Assembly (NCBI GenBank): GCA_946627905.1
Contig: CAMOVY010000011.1
Span: forward strand, 1-14,695
DNA from: an uncultured Clostridia bacterium
GTDB lineage: Bacteria > Bacillota > Clostridia > Christensenellales > Borkfalkiaceae
Reading direction: 5' to 3'
DNA: 14,695 bases
Shown here: positions 6,132 to 12,106 of the stretch, piece by piece
Layout of the letters: every line of letters starts with the position of its first letter
How positions within the stretch are numbered: position 1 is the first letter of the stretch
The notes under the pieces: model-generated
Told to the model about the DNA's origin: nothing
The model's database searches: none
The model's input: only the letters and a program-made list of their open reading frames with translations
Made by a program: the position numbers and the translations under genes

Positions 6132-7205
6132 ATGATAAGTGGAAAACTTAAAAAACAGGGCGTAAAGCCGTTGTACGAAACGCTTTACGAAGAGTTGAAA
6201 AAGGATATTATATCGGGTAAAAGGGCGCTTGGGGACAAGTTGCCCTCAAAGCGCGCGCTTGCGGAACGGATAGGTGTAAGCGTTATAACGGTGGACGCGG
6301 CGTACAGACTTTTAATCGACGAAGGGTACGTATATTCCAAAGAACGCAGCGGGTTTTACGTTGGCGGAACGACGGGGGAGCGCGCGGATAAAAGCCGTGC
6401 GGCGGCGCTGTTGCCAAGCACGAACGTGGCGGAAGTGGATTTCCGTTTTTCGTCTCTATCAAAGATAATGCGTAAAGTTATCACCGAATACGACAGGGTG
6501 CTACTGATTAAGCCGCCCGCGTTCGGGTGCTTGGAACTACGCAAAGCGATAAGCGGGTATTTATACAGATACCGCGGTATGGATGTCGATTACGAAAATA
6601 TAATAATCGGTTCGGGTTCGGAATATTTTTACGGTATGATAGTGGCGCTTTTAGGGCGGAACAGAATTTACGGGTTAGAATACCCGTCTTACGAGAAGAT
6701 AAGCAAGGTGATAGAGACTTCGGGCGCGAAATGCGAATTTCTTAAAATGGGTGAAAACGGCATACTCGCCGAAGAGTTAAAAAACAGCAAGGCTACCGTT
6801 TTACATATAACACCTTTCAACAGTTATCCTACGGGGATTACCGCCGACTATATTAAACGGTTAGAGTACGTTGAGTGGACGAAAGAAAGAAACGGCTATA
6901 TCGTGGAAGACGATATCGATTCGGAATTTGCGGTCGGCGCAAAGCCCGTGGAAACGGTGTATTCTTTAAGCGGCGGGAAATGTGTGATTTATCTTAACAC
7001 CTTTTCGCGCAGTATCGCCCCGTCTATGCGTATGGGGTATATGGTTTTGCCCGACGAATTGTTAAAGGAGTATAAAGACAAGTTGGGGTTTTATTCCTGC
7101 ACCGTGCCCGCCTTCGACCAGTACGTAATGGCGGAATTTATCGACGGGGGATTATTCGAGCGGCATTTAAATAGGATAAGGCGTAAATTAAAAGAACAAA
7201 ATTAA
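6132..7205 (+). CDS. MocR-subfamily GntR regulator with a truncated, lysine-less aminotransferase domain
   Basis: I start at the ATG at 6132 (357 residues), because the longer TTG frame from 6087 begins at the predicted transcription start. An N-terminal GntR winged helix (about 11-80: PLYETLYEELKKDIISGKRA, then LPSKRALAERIGVS) is followed by a fold-type I aminotransferase-like domain: GSGSEYFYG (~P-loop region), TPFNSYPTG, and VEDDIDSEF with the Asp that contacts the PLP ring nitrogen. In MocR proteins PLP forms a Schiff base with the Lys in FSK; here that position is Arg293 (NTFSRSIAPSMRMGY). The protein also stops shortly after ERHLNRIRRK, about 90-100 residues short of typical MocR length, losing most of the small domain. 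It is divergent from an ECF S-component, its likely target. It may be a PLP-independent or non-covalent sensor, or a decaying gene. No ribosome site at usual spacing is visible. Confidence 0.88.
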   Translation: MISGKLKKQGVKPLYETLYEELKKDIISGKRALGDKLPSKRALAERIGVSVITVDAAYRLLIDEGYVYSKERSGFYVGGTTGERADKSRAAALLPSTNVAEVDFRFSSLSKIMRKVITEYDRVLLIKPPAFGCLELRKAISGYLYRYRGMDVDYENIIIGSGSEYFYGMIVALLGRNRIYGLEYPSYEKISKVIETSGAKCEFLKMGENGILAEELKNSKATVLHITPFNSYPTGITADYIKRLEYVEWTKERNGYIVEDDIDSEFAVGAKPVETVYSLSGGKCVIYLNTFSRSIAPSMRMGYMVLPDELLKEYKDKLGFYSCTVPAFDQYVMAEFIDGGLFERHLNRIRRKLKEQN

Positions 7206-7243
7206 AAAATTTTGATAAAATAAAAAATATGCGATAAAAACAG

Positions 7244-7272
7244 TTGAAAATTTTATTAAAAAATGATATATT
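7244..7272 (+). promoter_or_regulatory. Promoter of tRNA-Ala
   Basis: TTGAAA (7244-7249) and TATATT (7267-7272) with a 17-base spacer, in a strongly AT-rich stretch. Predicted start near 7279, about 30 bases before the mature tRNA. Confidence 0.72.
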
Positions 7273-7308
7273 ATTAACGTTGTCCGATATTAAGCGGATA
7301 TACGTTTC

Positions 7309-7384
7309 GGGGGTATGGCTCAGTTGGTAGAGCGCCTCGTTCGCAACGAGGAGGCCAGCGGTTCGAATCCGCTTATCTCCACCA
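7309..7384 (+). tRNA. tRNA-Ala (anticodon CGC), CCA encoded
   Basis: 76 bases including encoded CCA (7382-7384). The acceptor arm GGGGGTA/TATCTCC contains the G3:U70 wobble pair, the main identity element of alanine tRNA, and the discriminator is A. Anticodon stem CCTCG/CGAGG with loop TTCGCAA gives anticodon CGC, reading GCG codons, which are abundant in this window. The T arm AGCGG-TTCGAAT-CCGCT is standard. Confidence 0.95.
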
Positions 7385-7388
7385 AACC

Positions 7389-7427
7389 AAAAAACCTATG
7401 CACACAAAAAGTGTGCATAGGTTTTTT
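7389..7427. terminator. Terminator of tRNA-Ala
   Basis: A 17-bp perfect stem (7389-7405 with 7411-7427; core cctatgcacac) with loop aaaaa, ending in T6. It begins 5 bases after the CCA end. Confidence 0.92.
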
Positions 7428-7716
7428 CTTTGTGCCGAAATATCGGCACAAAGGCTGGCCTACGGCACAGCGGACGCGATTGACGACTATCGCCGTAGCA
7501 ATCGCTATGCCGTCGCAAACTTCGTTTGCTCCTTACGAATCTGCGAAATTCGCCGCTCGTGCGGTCGCCATTTGACGGACTTGCTTTGATGGGCGAAGTC
7601 CTGCCGAGAGTGCCCTTCTAAGGGTTTCGGCAGTATCCGCTTTCAAATCGGCACAGCGGACACGATTGACGGCTGTCGCCGTAGCAATCGCTATTCCGTC
7701 GTTTTGTTTATTGTAA
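7428..7716. repeat. Hairpin-rich repeat tract with a 52-bp direct repeat
   Basis: No gene is visible in these 290 bases. It opens with an 11-bp hairpin (ctttgtgccga 7428-7438, tcggcacaaag 7443-7453). A 52-base segment at 7463-7514 recurs at 7649-7700 with 4 mismatches, 186 bases on. Between the copies are small hairpins: gcaaac/gtttgc (7515-7529), cgaat/attcg near 7538-7555, and ctgccga/tcggcag enclosing ccctt/aaggg (about 7602-7633). The segment cggtcgccatttgacggac (7562-7580) recurs inverted at 11340-11358 with one mismatch, so this is a dispersed repeat family. Confidence 0.72.
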
Positions 7717-7718
7717 AT

Positions 7719-7754
7719 CCGCTTTAAGTTTTTTCAATTTAAAGCGGTTTTTTT
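7719..7754 (+). terminator. Rho-independent terminator before the second XRE gene
   Basis: ccgctttaa (7719-7727) pairs with ttaaagcgg (7739-7747), followed by T7 on the plus strand. On the minus strand it lies just beyond the stop codon of the XRE gene and can end that transcript too. On the plus strand there is no gene between the tRNA terminator and this one, so it may be part of the repeat or end an unannotated RNA. Confidence 0.78.
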
Positions 7755-7971
7755 ATTTTTTTATATTTAAAATATCGTCCGCAGAACAATTTAAAAAATT
7801 GCAAAGTTTAGAAAACGTTGCTAACGTTGGTTGAATTCTTCCTGAAAGGTATTGTGAAATCGTAGGGTTAGATACGCCTATGGCGCGCGCAATTTCAGTT
7901 TTGCTTTTACCGCAACGCTCTATTTCCTGCTTTAAATTGAAACTTATTATTTCATCCAAAGACCTATTCAT
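7753..7971 (-). CDS. XRE/Cro-CI family transcriptional regulator (module 2)
   Basis: 72 residues, almost entirely one helix-turn-helix domain (about 11-70: LKQEIERCGKSKTEIARAIG, VSNPTISQYLSGRIQPTLAT, FSKLCNFLNCSADDILNI). KTEIARAIG is the second helix and NPTISQYLSG the recognition helix. It is clearly different from the module-1 regulator, so the two are not a recent duplication. No ribosome site precedes the ATG at 7969-7971, and a perfect TATAAT (7978-7983 on the minus strand) ends 6 bases before it, predicting a leaderless mRNA. Gene and promoter face the second BspA-type lipoprotein across 95 bp with two palindromes, so it probably represses both directions. Confidence 0.92.
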   Translation of the reverse strand: MNRSLDEIISFNLKQEIERCGKSKTEIARAIGVSNPTISQYLSGRIQPTLATFSKLCNFLNCSADDILNIKK

Positions 7972-7977
7972 ATAAAA

Positions 7978-7998
7978 ATTATATTAAGTAATGCCTAA
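7978..7998. promoter_or_regulatory. XRE promoter -10 and operator OL of module 2
   Basis: On the minus strand TATAAT occupies 7978-7983; its -35 region is weak. Directly upstream, filling what would be the spacer, is the imperfect palindrome ttaag-taatg-cctaa (7984-7998). It is the same motif as the operator at 8012-8028 with one arm mismatch. Bound repressor would sit against the -10 box, an autoregulatory arrangement. Confidence 0.72.
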
Positions 7999-8005
7999 AA
8001 TTTAC

Positions 8006-8035
8006 TTGACATTTAGGTAATGCCTAAATTATGAT
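8006..8035 (+). promoter_or_regulatory. BspA module-2 promoter with operator OR inside its spacer
   Basis: TTGACA (8006-8011) and TATGAT (8030-8035) are 18 bases apart. The spacer holds the palindrome tttagg-taatg-cctaaa (8012-8028), so a bound repressor would directly exclude RNA polymerase. The palindrome repeats the core found at 7984-7998 (centres 29 bp apart). The predicted start is near 8042, which rules out the open-frame ATG at 8031 as the translation start. Confidence 0.82.
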
Positions 8036-8066
8036 GAATAATAGTATGAATAATAGGAGAAGAAAT

Positions 8067-9557
8067 ATGAAAAAACTTTTACTTAAAATTTTGGTATTAT
8101 GTATGGCGATATGTGCAGTATTGTGTGTATTTACAGCCTGCGGCGGACAAAATTCGTCAACCCCGTCTTCGCAATCGCAGACGGGAACGGGTGTGAACTC
8201 GGGTACAAGACCGGAAGGAACGAAAGAACTGAAGGTTACTACTAATATTCCCGAAGGGGCTACGGTAAGCGGAAGCGGTTATTATAAATATAACGACAAT
8301 ATACACGCTACTGCCCAAATTAAAGACGGATATATGTTTTTAGGTTGGTATGTAAATGATGACGACTGCGTGTCAAATCAAACCGTGTATAACGGTAAAA
8401 TGTGGAATCAGGACGTTGAGTTTTCTGCAAAAGTTATTAAAATACCCGAAAACATAACACCGTCCGTTGCGCAGCAGGGTACAAATAAAAATTATATGTT
8501 AACCGTAGAAACTGTTGACGCGAATTACGGACTTGTTTCGTTAGACGACCAAAGTAATCAAGAAAAATATACCGCACCTTATCGTCAAGGACAGTCTTTT
8601 AAAGTTTTGGCGTATTCTAAAACTTCGGATAGGTTTGTCGGCTGGTACGGATTAAGCGGCGAACTTATTACAACAAACGCTACTTTTACAATGACGATGC
8701 CGTATTTTGATTATATGCTTGTCGCCGTATGGGATAATATAGCAAATTTAAATGAAAAATTAAATACTCTTAATGAGCAATTTAATGCTGAAGCAGACGC
8801 TCAAAATTTTGAGTATGAAAAAATAGCCGGTAAAGACGAGTATGCAGTTATAGGCTATAACGGAAACAGAACTGCCGTCTCCGTGCCTTCAAGTTATAAT
8901 GGCAAGCCTGTTACAAGTATAGGAAGAACAGCGTTCTCTAGTTGTATCAGGTTAAGCGAAATAACTATACCAAATAGCGTAACTAATATAGGAATCGCTG
9001 CATTCGAAGATTGTATCAGTTTAAGGAAAATAACGATACCGAACAGTGTAATTAGTATAGGGGATGATGCGTTTTTGGGTTGCAGCAGGCTAACGGGTAT
9101 AATAATAGGTAATAGCGTAACGAGTATAGGGAGTTATGCGTTTAATATGTGTAGTGGTTTAACAAGTATAGCGGTAGCGAGTGGGAATACAAAATATCAC
9201 AGCAACGGTAATTGTTTAATAGAAACAGCAAGTAAAACTCTTATATTGGGTTGTAAAAACAGCGTTATTCCGTCTGACGGTAGCGTAACGAGCATAGGAC
9301 GAGGTGCGTTCTCTGGTTGTAGCAGTTTAACAAGTATAGCTATACCTAATAGCGTAACGAGCATAGGACGAGGTGCGTTCTCTGGTTGTAGCAGTTTAAC
9401 GAGTGTAACATTTGTAAATGCGAGTGGTTGGAAAGCTTCTATATATAGCGATATGAGTTATTCGGCTTTGCTTTCAAGTAGTGATTTGTCAAACACTTCC
9501 ACCGCCGCTCAATATTTAAAATCGGACTACTCTGACCGTTATTGGAAACGCGGATAA
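8067..9557 (+). CDS. BspA-type leucine-rich-repeat surface lipoprotein (module 2)
   Basis: I use the ATG at 8067 (496 residues), preceded by AGGAGA 6-7 bases upstream; the open frame from 8031 lies before the transcription start. A lipoprotein signal peptide with lipobox FTAC puts the lipid on C25, followed by a Ser/Thr/Gln-rich linker. Two bacterial repeat domains of the Flg_new_2/InlB type lie at about 54-122 and 144-222 (both with GWY). A short coiled-coil (about 225-240) leads into BspA/LRR_5 repeats from about 258 to 449, mostly 23 residues (ITIPNSVTSIG.GAFSGCSSL), interrupted by the common insertion VASGNTKYHSNGNCLIETAS. The tail (450-496, ending DYSDRYWKRG) matches the usual C-terminus of this group, so the protein is complete. 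Likely a surface adhesin or binder, controlled by the divergent XRE repressor. Ligand unknown. Confidence 0.9.
   Translation: MKKLLLKILVLCMAICAVLCVFTACGGQNSSTPSSQSQTGTGVNSGTRPEGTKELKVTTNIPEGATVSGSGYYKYNDNIHATAQIKDGYMFLGWYVNDDDCVSNQTVYNGKMWNQDVEFSAKVIKIPENITPSVAQQGTNKNYMLTVETVDANYGLVSLDDQSNQEKYTAPYRQGQSFKVLAYSKTSDRFVGWYGLSGELITTNATFTMTMPYFDYMLVAVWDNIANLNEKLNTLNEQFNAEADAQNFEYEKIAGKDEYAVIGYNGNRTAVSVPSSYNGKPVTSIGRTAFSSCIRLSEITIPNSVTNIGIAAFEDCISLRKITIPNSVISIGDDAFLGCSRLTGIIIGNSVTSIGSYAFNMCSGLTSIAVASGNTKYHSNGNCLIETASKTLILGCKNSVIPSDGSVTSIGRGAFSGCSSLTSIAIPNSVTSIGRGAFSGCSSLTSVTFVNASGWKASIYSDMSYSALLSSSDLSNTSTAAQYLKSDYSDRYWKRG
9281..9400 (+). repeat. Tandem 69-bp intragenic repeat in the BspA module-2 gene
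   Basis: Bases 9281-9331 and 9350-9400 are identical over 51 bp and offset by 69 bp, exactly 23 codons or one LRR unit. Neighbouring repeats have diverged more, so this copy is a recent duplication and a candidate site for repeat-number change. Confidence 0.9.
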
Positions 9558-9577
9558 AAATTAAAGGATAAGAATAT

Positions 9578-9772
9578 ATGAAAAAGAAATATATTAAAAA
9601 AATTCTAAACTGTATTAAAGAAATACAAAAAATAAAAGATTATTTTGTCAATATACAAATAAAAAACGCTAAACTTGGTTTACAACAAGATAAAGAAGTT
9701 GGTCAAAAAATTTGCGAATTAAAATATATGGTAGATGATTTATTGAAAATTGTAAGTAATGAAATAAATTGA
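9578..9772 (+). CDS. Small basic helical protein of unknown function, second gene of BspA module 2
   Basis: 64 residues, Lys/Ile-rich (MKKKYIKKILNCIKEIQKIK...), predicted mostly helical, with a heptad-like pattern in the second half (ICELKYMVDDLLKIVSNE). No signal peptide, membrane helix or recognised domain. It starts 20 bases after the BspA stop codon with AAAGGA (9563-9568) 9 bases before the ATG, so it is probably co-transcribed with BspA. It shows no similarity to the small partner gene in module 1 (2477-3022). It could be a small intracellular partner or an unrelated passenger; coding status is supported by the ribosome site and spacing but remains moderate. Confidence 0.65.
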   Translation: MKKKYIKKILNCIKEIQKIKDYFVNIQIKNAKLGLQQDKEVGQKICELKYMVDDLLKIVSNEIN

Positions 9773-9821
9773 ATTTTCTATAATAATAAATATATGTCCA
9801 TTTGTTAAAATATACTCCGTC

Positions 9822-9851
9822 TTGACATATTCAAAACAAAAGTATTATAAT
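9822..9851 (+). promoter_or_regulatory. Promoter of the transglutaminase-like lipoprotein
   Basis: TTGACA (9822-9827) and TATAAT (9846-9851), both perfect, with an 18-base spacer; predicted start near 9858. No terminator hairpin is visible between the small gene ending at 9772 and this promoter, so some read-through from module 2 is possible. Confidence 0.82.
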
Positions 9852-9879
9852 ATATAAAAAAGTCTGCGGGACTGCGGGT

Positions 9880-11319
9880 ATGAAAAGTATCAAAAAACTA
9901 TTATCGATATTCCTGATTTTTATTCTCTGCGTTGCGGTGAGTTTCGGGAGTTCCGCGTGCGACTTGTCTCACCGCGATACCGATATTATCGAATACGACG
10001 AGTCGGAATATTTAGACGATACGGCGGACGACGTAGGCTTTCCGAATAACGTAAGTTTTTATAAATACTTAAATATATTCAATAACGCTCAAACTTCGGG
10101 TAAACTGTACGTCAACAGCGTGGAAATGCTCGCGGCGTATATAGAATACGTTAATTTTTACACTATAACGAAAAAGGTAAATATTACTATTACGTATTCC
10201 GCAGATAGTTTTGACAGCGAATACGAAGCGGCAAAAGAACTGTATGAAAACGGCGAGTTTATGGCTATCGGGTACGAAGCGTCTATCGGGTATTCGGGAA
10301 AGACGGGGAGTTATCGCATAACGAAAAGCGACGCGGACACCCTTGCAACTAAAACGTTTGACGAAGACAAAGAATACGTTTGGGCACAGACCGATTACGC
10401 GCTTAAAATGGTTGCGCCGAATACGCGCGACGCGGATTACGACGATTTCGCGTTAAATTCCCGAACTAAAGTTCTGACAAATATAACAAACAGCGAACAG
10501 TTGCGTTGGGCTATTTCTAACGGGTATAAGCCGCAATGCGTGGAAGGTTCGCCCGCGGAAAAGGTGTTAAACAGCGCAAAGGCAGTGCTACGTGAAATAG
10601 TTTCGGATGAGATGGACGATATAACGAAATTGCGCGCGATTTACGAGTGGCTTGCGCTTAACGTTCAGTACGATAATTTAGCGGCGCAGGAGTTGCAGGC
10701 AAACGCGGCGTTAAAGGCAAGCGAATACGATGCATGGTACGCGGAAGGGGTGTTTGATAATCTTAAAGCGGTGTGCGAAGGGTACGCCAAAGCACTTATT
10801 ATAATGGCGGGGCTTGAAGGTATACCCGCGATATTTATAACGGGCGACGGGCACGCGTGGAACAGGGTAATGATAGACGGCGAGTGGTACGTTGTCGACG
10901 CCACGCACGCCGACGTGCATGCGAACTTGACACAGAAAGAAGTGTTTTCTTACGGTTCGTTTATGATAACCGATGCGGAAAAGACCGACCGCGGCTACAC
11001 TTCGGAACAGTACGCGGACCTTCCGGCAACTACGGAATTCAATATTTTTGAAAATCTGACGTTTACTTATAACGAACACGACTACGATTTGGTAATAGAA
11101 AGCGCGTCGGAATTAAAGGCAGTTTTAGAATACGCGAAATCGCTTAATCCCATTATCGGGGAAAACGGTTGCACGGTCGACGTGTTTGTAAAGCAAGAAG
11201 ATGATATGGGATTTAATTTTTGGAAAGAACTACTGTATATACAACCGCTTTATGAAACTTGGTTGAAGTCCGAAACCGACTTAAACGGCAACGCACACTA
11301 TACTTTTTATTTGAAATAG
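9880..11319 (+). CDS. Transglutaminase-like (papain-fold) lipoprotein
   Basis: 479 residues. The signal peptide (MKSIKKLLSIFLIFILCVAV...) ends in lipobox SSAC, lipid on C27, so it is exported and membrane-anchored. The central part holds a transglutaminase-core domain (about 240-350) with the full triad: C299 in AVCEGYAKAL, H325 in GDGHAWNRV and D340 in WYVVDATHAD. In bacteria this fold usually acts as a protease, peptide cross-linker or amidase on cell-wall or surface substrates; the actual reaction cannot be read from sequence. The regions before (30-240) and after (350-479) the core are not recognised; the C-terminal part repeats a motif (ESASELKAVLEYAKSLNP) resembling an N-terminal one (VNSVEMLAAYIEYVNFY), suggesting a duplicated domain around the core. 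The ribosome site is weak. Codon use is GC-richer than in the BspA module next door and like that of the core genes. Confidence 0.88.
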   Translation: MKSIKKLLSIFLIFILCVAVSFGSSACDLSHRDTDIIEYDESEYLDDTADDVGFPNNVSFYKYLNIFNNAQTSGKLYVNSVEMLAAYIEYVNFYTITKKVNITITYSADSFDSEYEAAKELYENGEFMAIGYEASIGYSGKTGSYRITKSDADTLATKTFDEDKEYVWAQTDYALKMVAPNTRDADYDDFALNSRTKVLTNITNSEQLRWAISNGYKPQCVEGSPAEKVLNSAKAVLREIVSDEMDDITKLRAIYEWLALNVQYDNLAAQELQANAALKASEYDAWYAEGVFDNLKAVCEGYAKALIIMAGLEGIPAIFITGDGHAWNRVMIDGEWYVVDATHADVHANLTQKEVFSYGSFMITDAEKTDRGYTSEQYADLPATTEFNIFENLTFTYNEHDYDLVIESASELKAVLEYAKSLNPIIGENGCTVDVFVKQEDDMGFNFWKELLYIQPLYETWLKSETDLNGNAHYTFYLK

Positions 11320-11339
11320 TAAATTTGCCCGTCAGGGGT

Positions 11340-11358
11340 GTCCGTCAAATGACGACCG
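11340..11358 (-). repeat. Second copy of the dispersed repeat found after tRNA-Ala
   Basis: gtccgtcaaatgacgaccg is the reverse complement of 7562-7580 with one mismatch. Flanking bases 11320-11382 (gtcagggg, cttctccacgggg) show no gene and look like remnants of the same non-coding repeat class. Confidence 0.6.
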
Positions 11359-11382
11359 AACTGCGTTCGCTTCTCCACGGGG

Positions 11383-11421
11383 CATAAATAAAACCACTCT
11401 GAAAGAGTGGTTTTATTTATG
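11383..11421. terminator. Bidirectional terminator shared by the transglutaminase gene and tRNA-Glu
   Basis: An 18-bp perfect stem (11383-11400 with 11404-11421; core aaaaccactct) around loop gaa, with A/T-rich outer parts acting as T-tracts in both directions. Its right edge overlaps the CCA end of the convergent tRNA by 2 bases. Confidence 0.9.
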
Positions 11422-11494
11422 GTAGCCCCACGGAGAATCGAACTCCGGATTCCGCCTTGAGAGGGCGGCGTCTTAACCGCTTGACCATGAGGCC
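11420..11494 (-). tRNA. tRNA-Glu (anticodon CTC), CCA encoded
   Basis: 75 bases with encoded CCA. Minus strand: acceptor GGCCTCA/TGGGGCT (with wobble pairs, first pair G:U), D arm containing GGTCAAGCGGTTAAGAC, anticodon stem CCGCC/GGCGG and loop CTCTCAA giving CTC, which reads GAG. T arm GGAG-TTCGATT-CTCC. The D arm and anticodon stem match typical bacterial tRNA-Glu. Confidence 0.93.
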
Positions 11495-11519
11495 TCGTCG
11501 TCGTTTCGGCTTTTGGCTT

Positions 11520-11717
11520 GCAATAACTTTTAAGTTATTGCTACGCTTTACGCCGAACTCCTCCTCTTCCCGAAAAATCTTGGCTTTGCAATCTTTTTCG
11601 GGAGCCCTTTTTTGCACTGCCTTTTAGTCCGAAACAATCTGGCGATTGTTTCTTGACCTTATGGGCGGCTCCTCCTCTACGATAAAAATCTTTTGCTTTG
11701 CAAAATCTTTTTATCGT
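11520..11717 (-). repeat. Two-copy structured hairpin unit upstream of tRNA-Glu, possible non-coding RNA
   Basis: Two units are offset by 111 bp. On the minus strand each reads: stem-loop, then the conserved AGAGGAGGAG (11669-11678 and 11558-11567), a 12-base spacer, then a second stem-loop. First stem-loops: 11679-11688 with 11708-11717, and 11569-11577 with 11594-11602. Their stems differ in sequence (acgataaaaa versus cccgaaaaa) yet both pair perfectly, while the loops share ttgcaaag-like bases. Second stem-loops: 11631-11639 with 11644-11652, and 11520-11529 with 11532-11541. Changed but still paired stems point to selection on RNA structure. The tract lies downstream of candidate minus-strand promoters and may be transcribed with the tRNA. 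Confidence 0.55.
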
Positions 11718-11746
11718 GTTCTTTTTTTGTTCGTACGACGAAAAAT

Positions 11747-11775
11747 ATTCTACCATAAACGCTTTGCTTTTGCAA
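11747..11775 (-). promoter_or_regulatory. Candidate promoter for the hairpin tract and tRNA-Glu
   Basis: On the minus strand, TTGCAA (11770-11775) and TAGAAT (11747-11752) with a 17-base spacer; predicted start near 11740, just ahead of the first hairpin unit. Moderate match only. Confidence 0.5.
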
Positions 11776-12012
11776 GCAAAAACGCACCGTATCAAAAAAA
11801 ATCGCCTGCGTCGGCCGACGGAAAGGAAAATATAACCCGATTTAATAACGGGCGAATATCGCGCTATCGCTTCCGCATCTTTCCGTTTTATCCGCTCTTT
11901 ATCGGACGGAAAGCACCGCTTCCACGAAAAAGACAACGATTTCTTAATAGAAATTTGTGGATTTTTTTGACCTTTCCTATCGTACCACGAAGGCTTGTGT
12001 CGTCTTAATATT
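11776..12012. other. Non-coding stretch, nothing recognised
   Basis: No open frame here has a ribosome site or recognisable protein similarity. It holds a 12-bp perfect palindrome cgtcggccgacg (11809-11820), a stem tttccgt/acggaaa (11880-11886 and 11906-11912), and otherwise unremarkable AT-rich sequence. If the promoter at 12013-12041 is used, this is the 5' part of a long leader to tRNA-Glu. Confidence 0.5.
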
Positions 12013-12041
12013 ATTATACCAAAAACTTTAACTTTTTACAA
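12013..12041 (-). promoter_or_regulatory. Second candidate minus-strand promoter upstream of tRNA-Glu
   Basis: On the minus strand, TTGTAA (12036-12041) and a perfect TATAAT (12013-12018) with a 17-base spacer; predicted start near 12006. It points away from comEC, and the only gene downstream on that strand is tRNA-Glu, about 510 bases on. Confidence 0.55.
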
Positions 12042-12050
12042 TAGTTAAGG

Positions 12051-12079
12051 TTGACTTTTTTGTCGTTTTGTTTTATATT
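12051..12079 (+). promoter_or_regulatory. Promoter of comEC
   Basis: TTGACT (12051-12056) and TATATT (12074-12079) with a 17-base spacer; predicted start near 12086, about 20 bases before the comEC ATG. Confidence 0.75.
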
Positions 12080-12106
12080 TTATGCGTAAACTTGAAAAAA
12101 CTTAAG

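Noticed and set aside
7366..7384. Attachment site of an integrated element at the 3' end of tRNA-Ala
   Set aside because: No second copy of the tRNA 3' end occurs in the window and no integrase gene is seen.
7315..7575. Open frames over tRNA-Ala and the repeat tract
   Set aside because: They begin inside the tRNA and read through its terminator and the repeats; no ribosome site or protein similarity.
7463..7700. CRISPR-like array
   Set aside because: Only two copies of a 52-bp segment 186 bp apart, with no regular short spacers and no cas genes.
10665..11079. Minus-strand open frames inside the transglutaminase gene
   Set aside because: Shadows of a GC-rich plus-strand gene with a clear catalytic triad.
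11541..11936. 131-residue minus-strand open frame upstream of tRNA-Glu
   Set aside because: No ribosome site, low-complexity basic composition, and it runs through the hairpin units; a frame created by non-coding repeats.
12068..12106. Longer comEC start
   Set aside because: It lies within or before the promoter, so it would not be on the mRNA.
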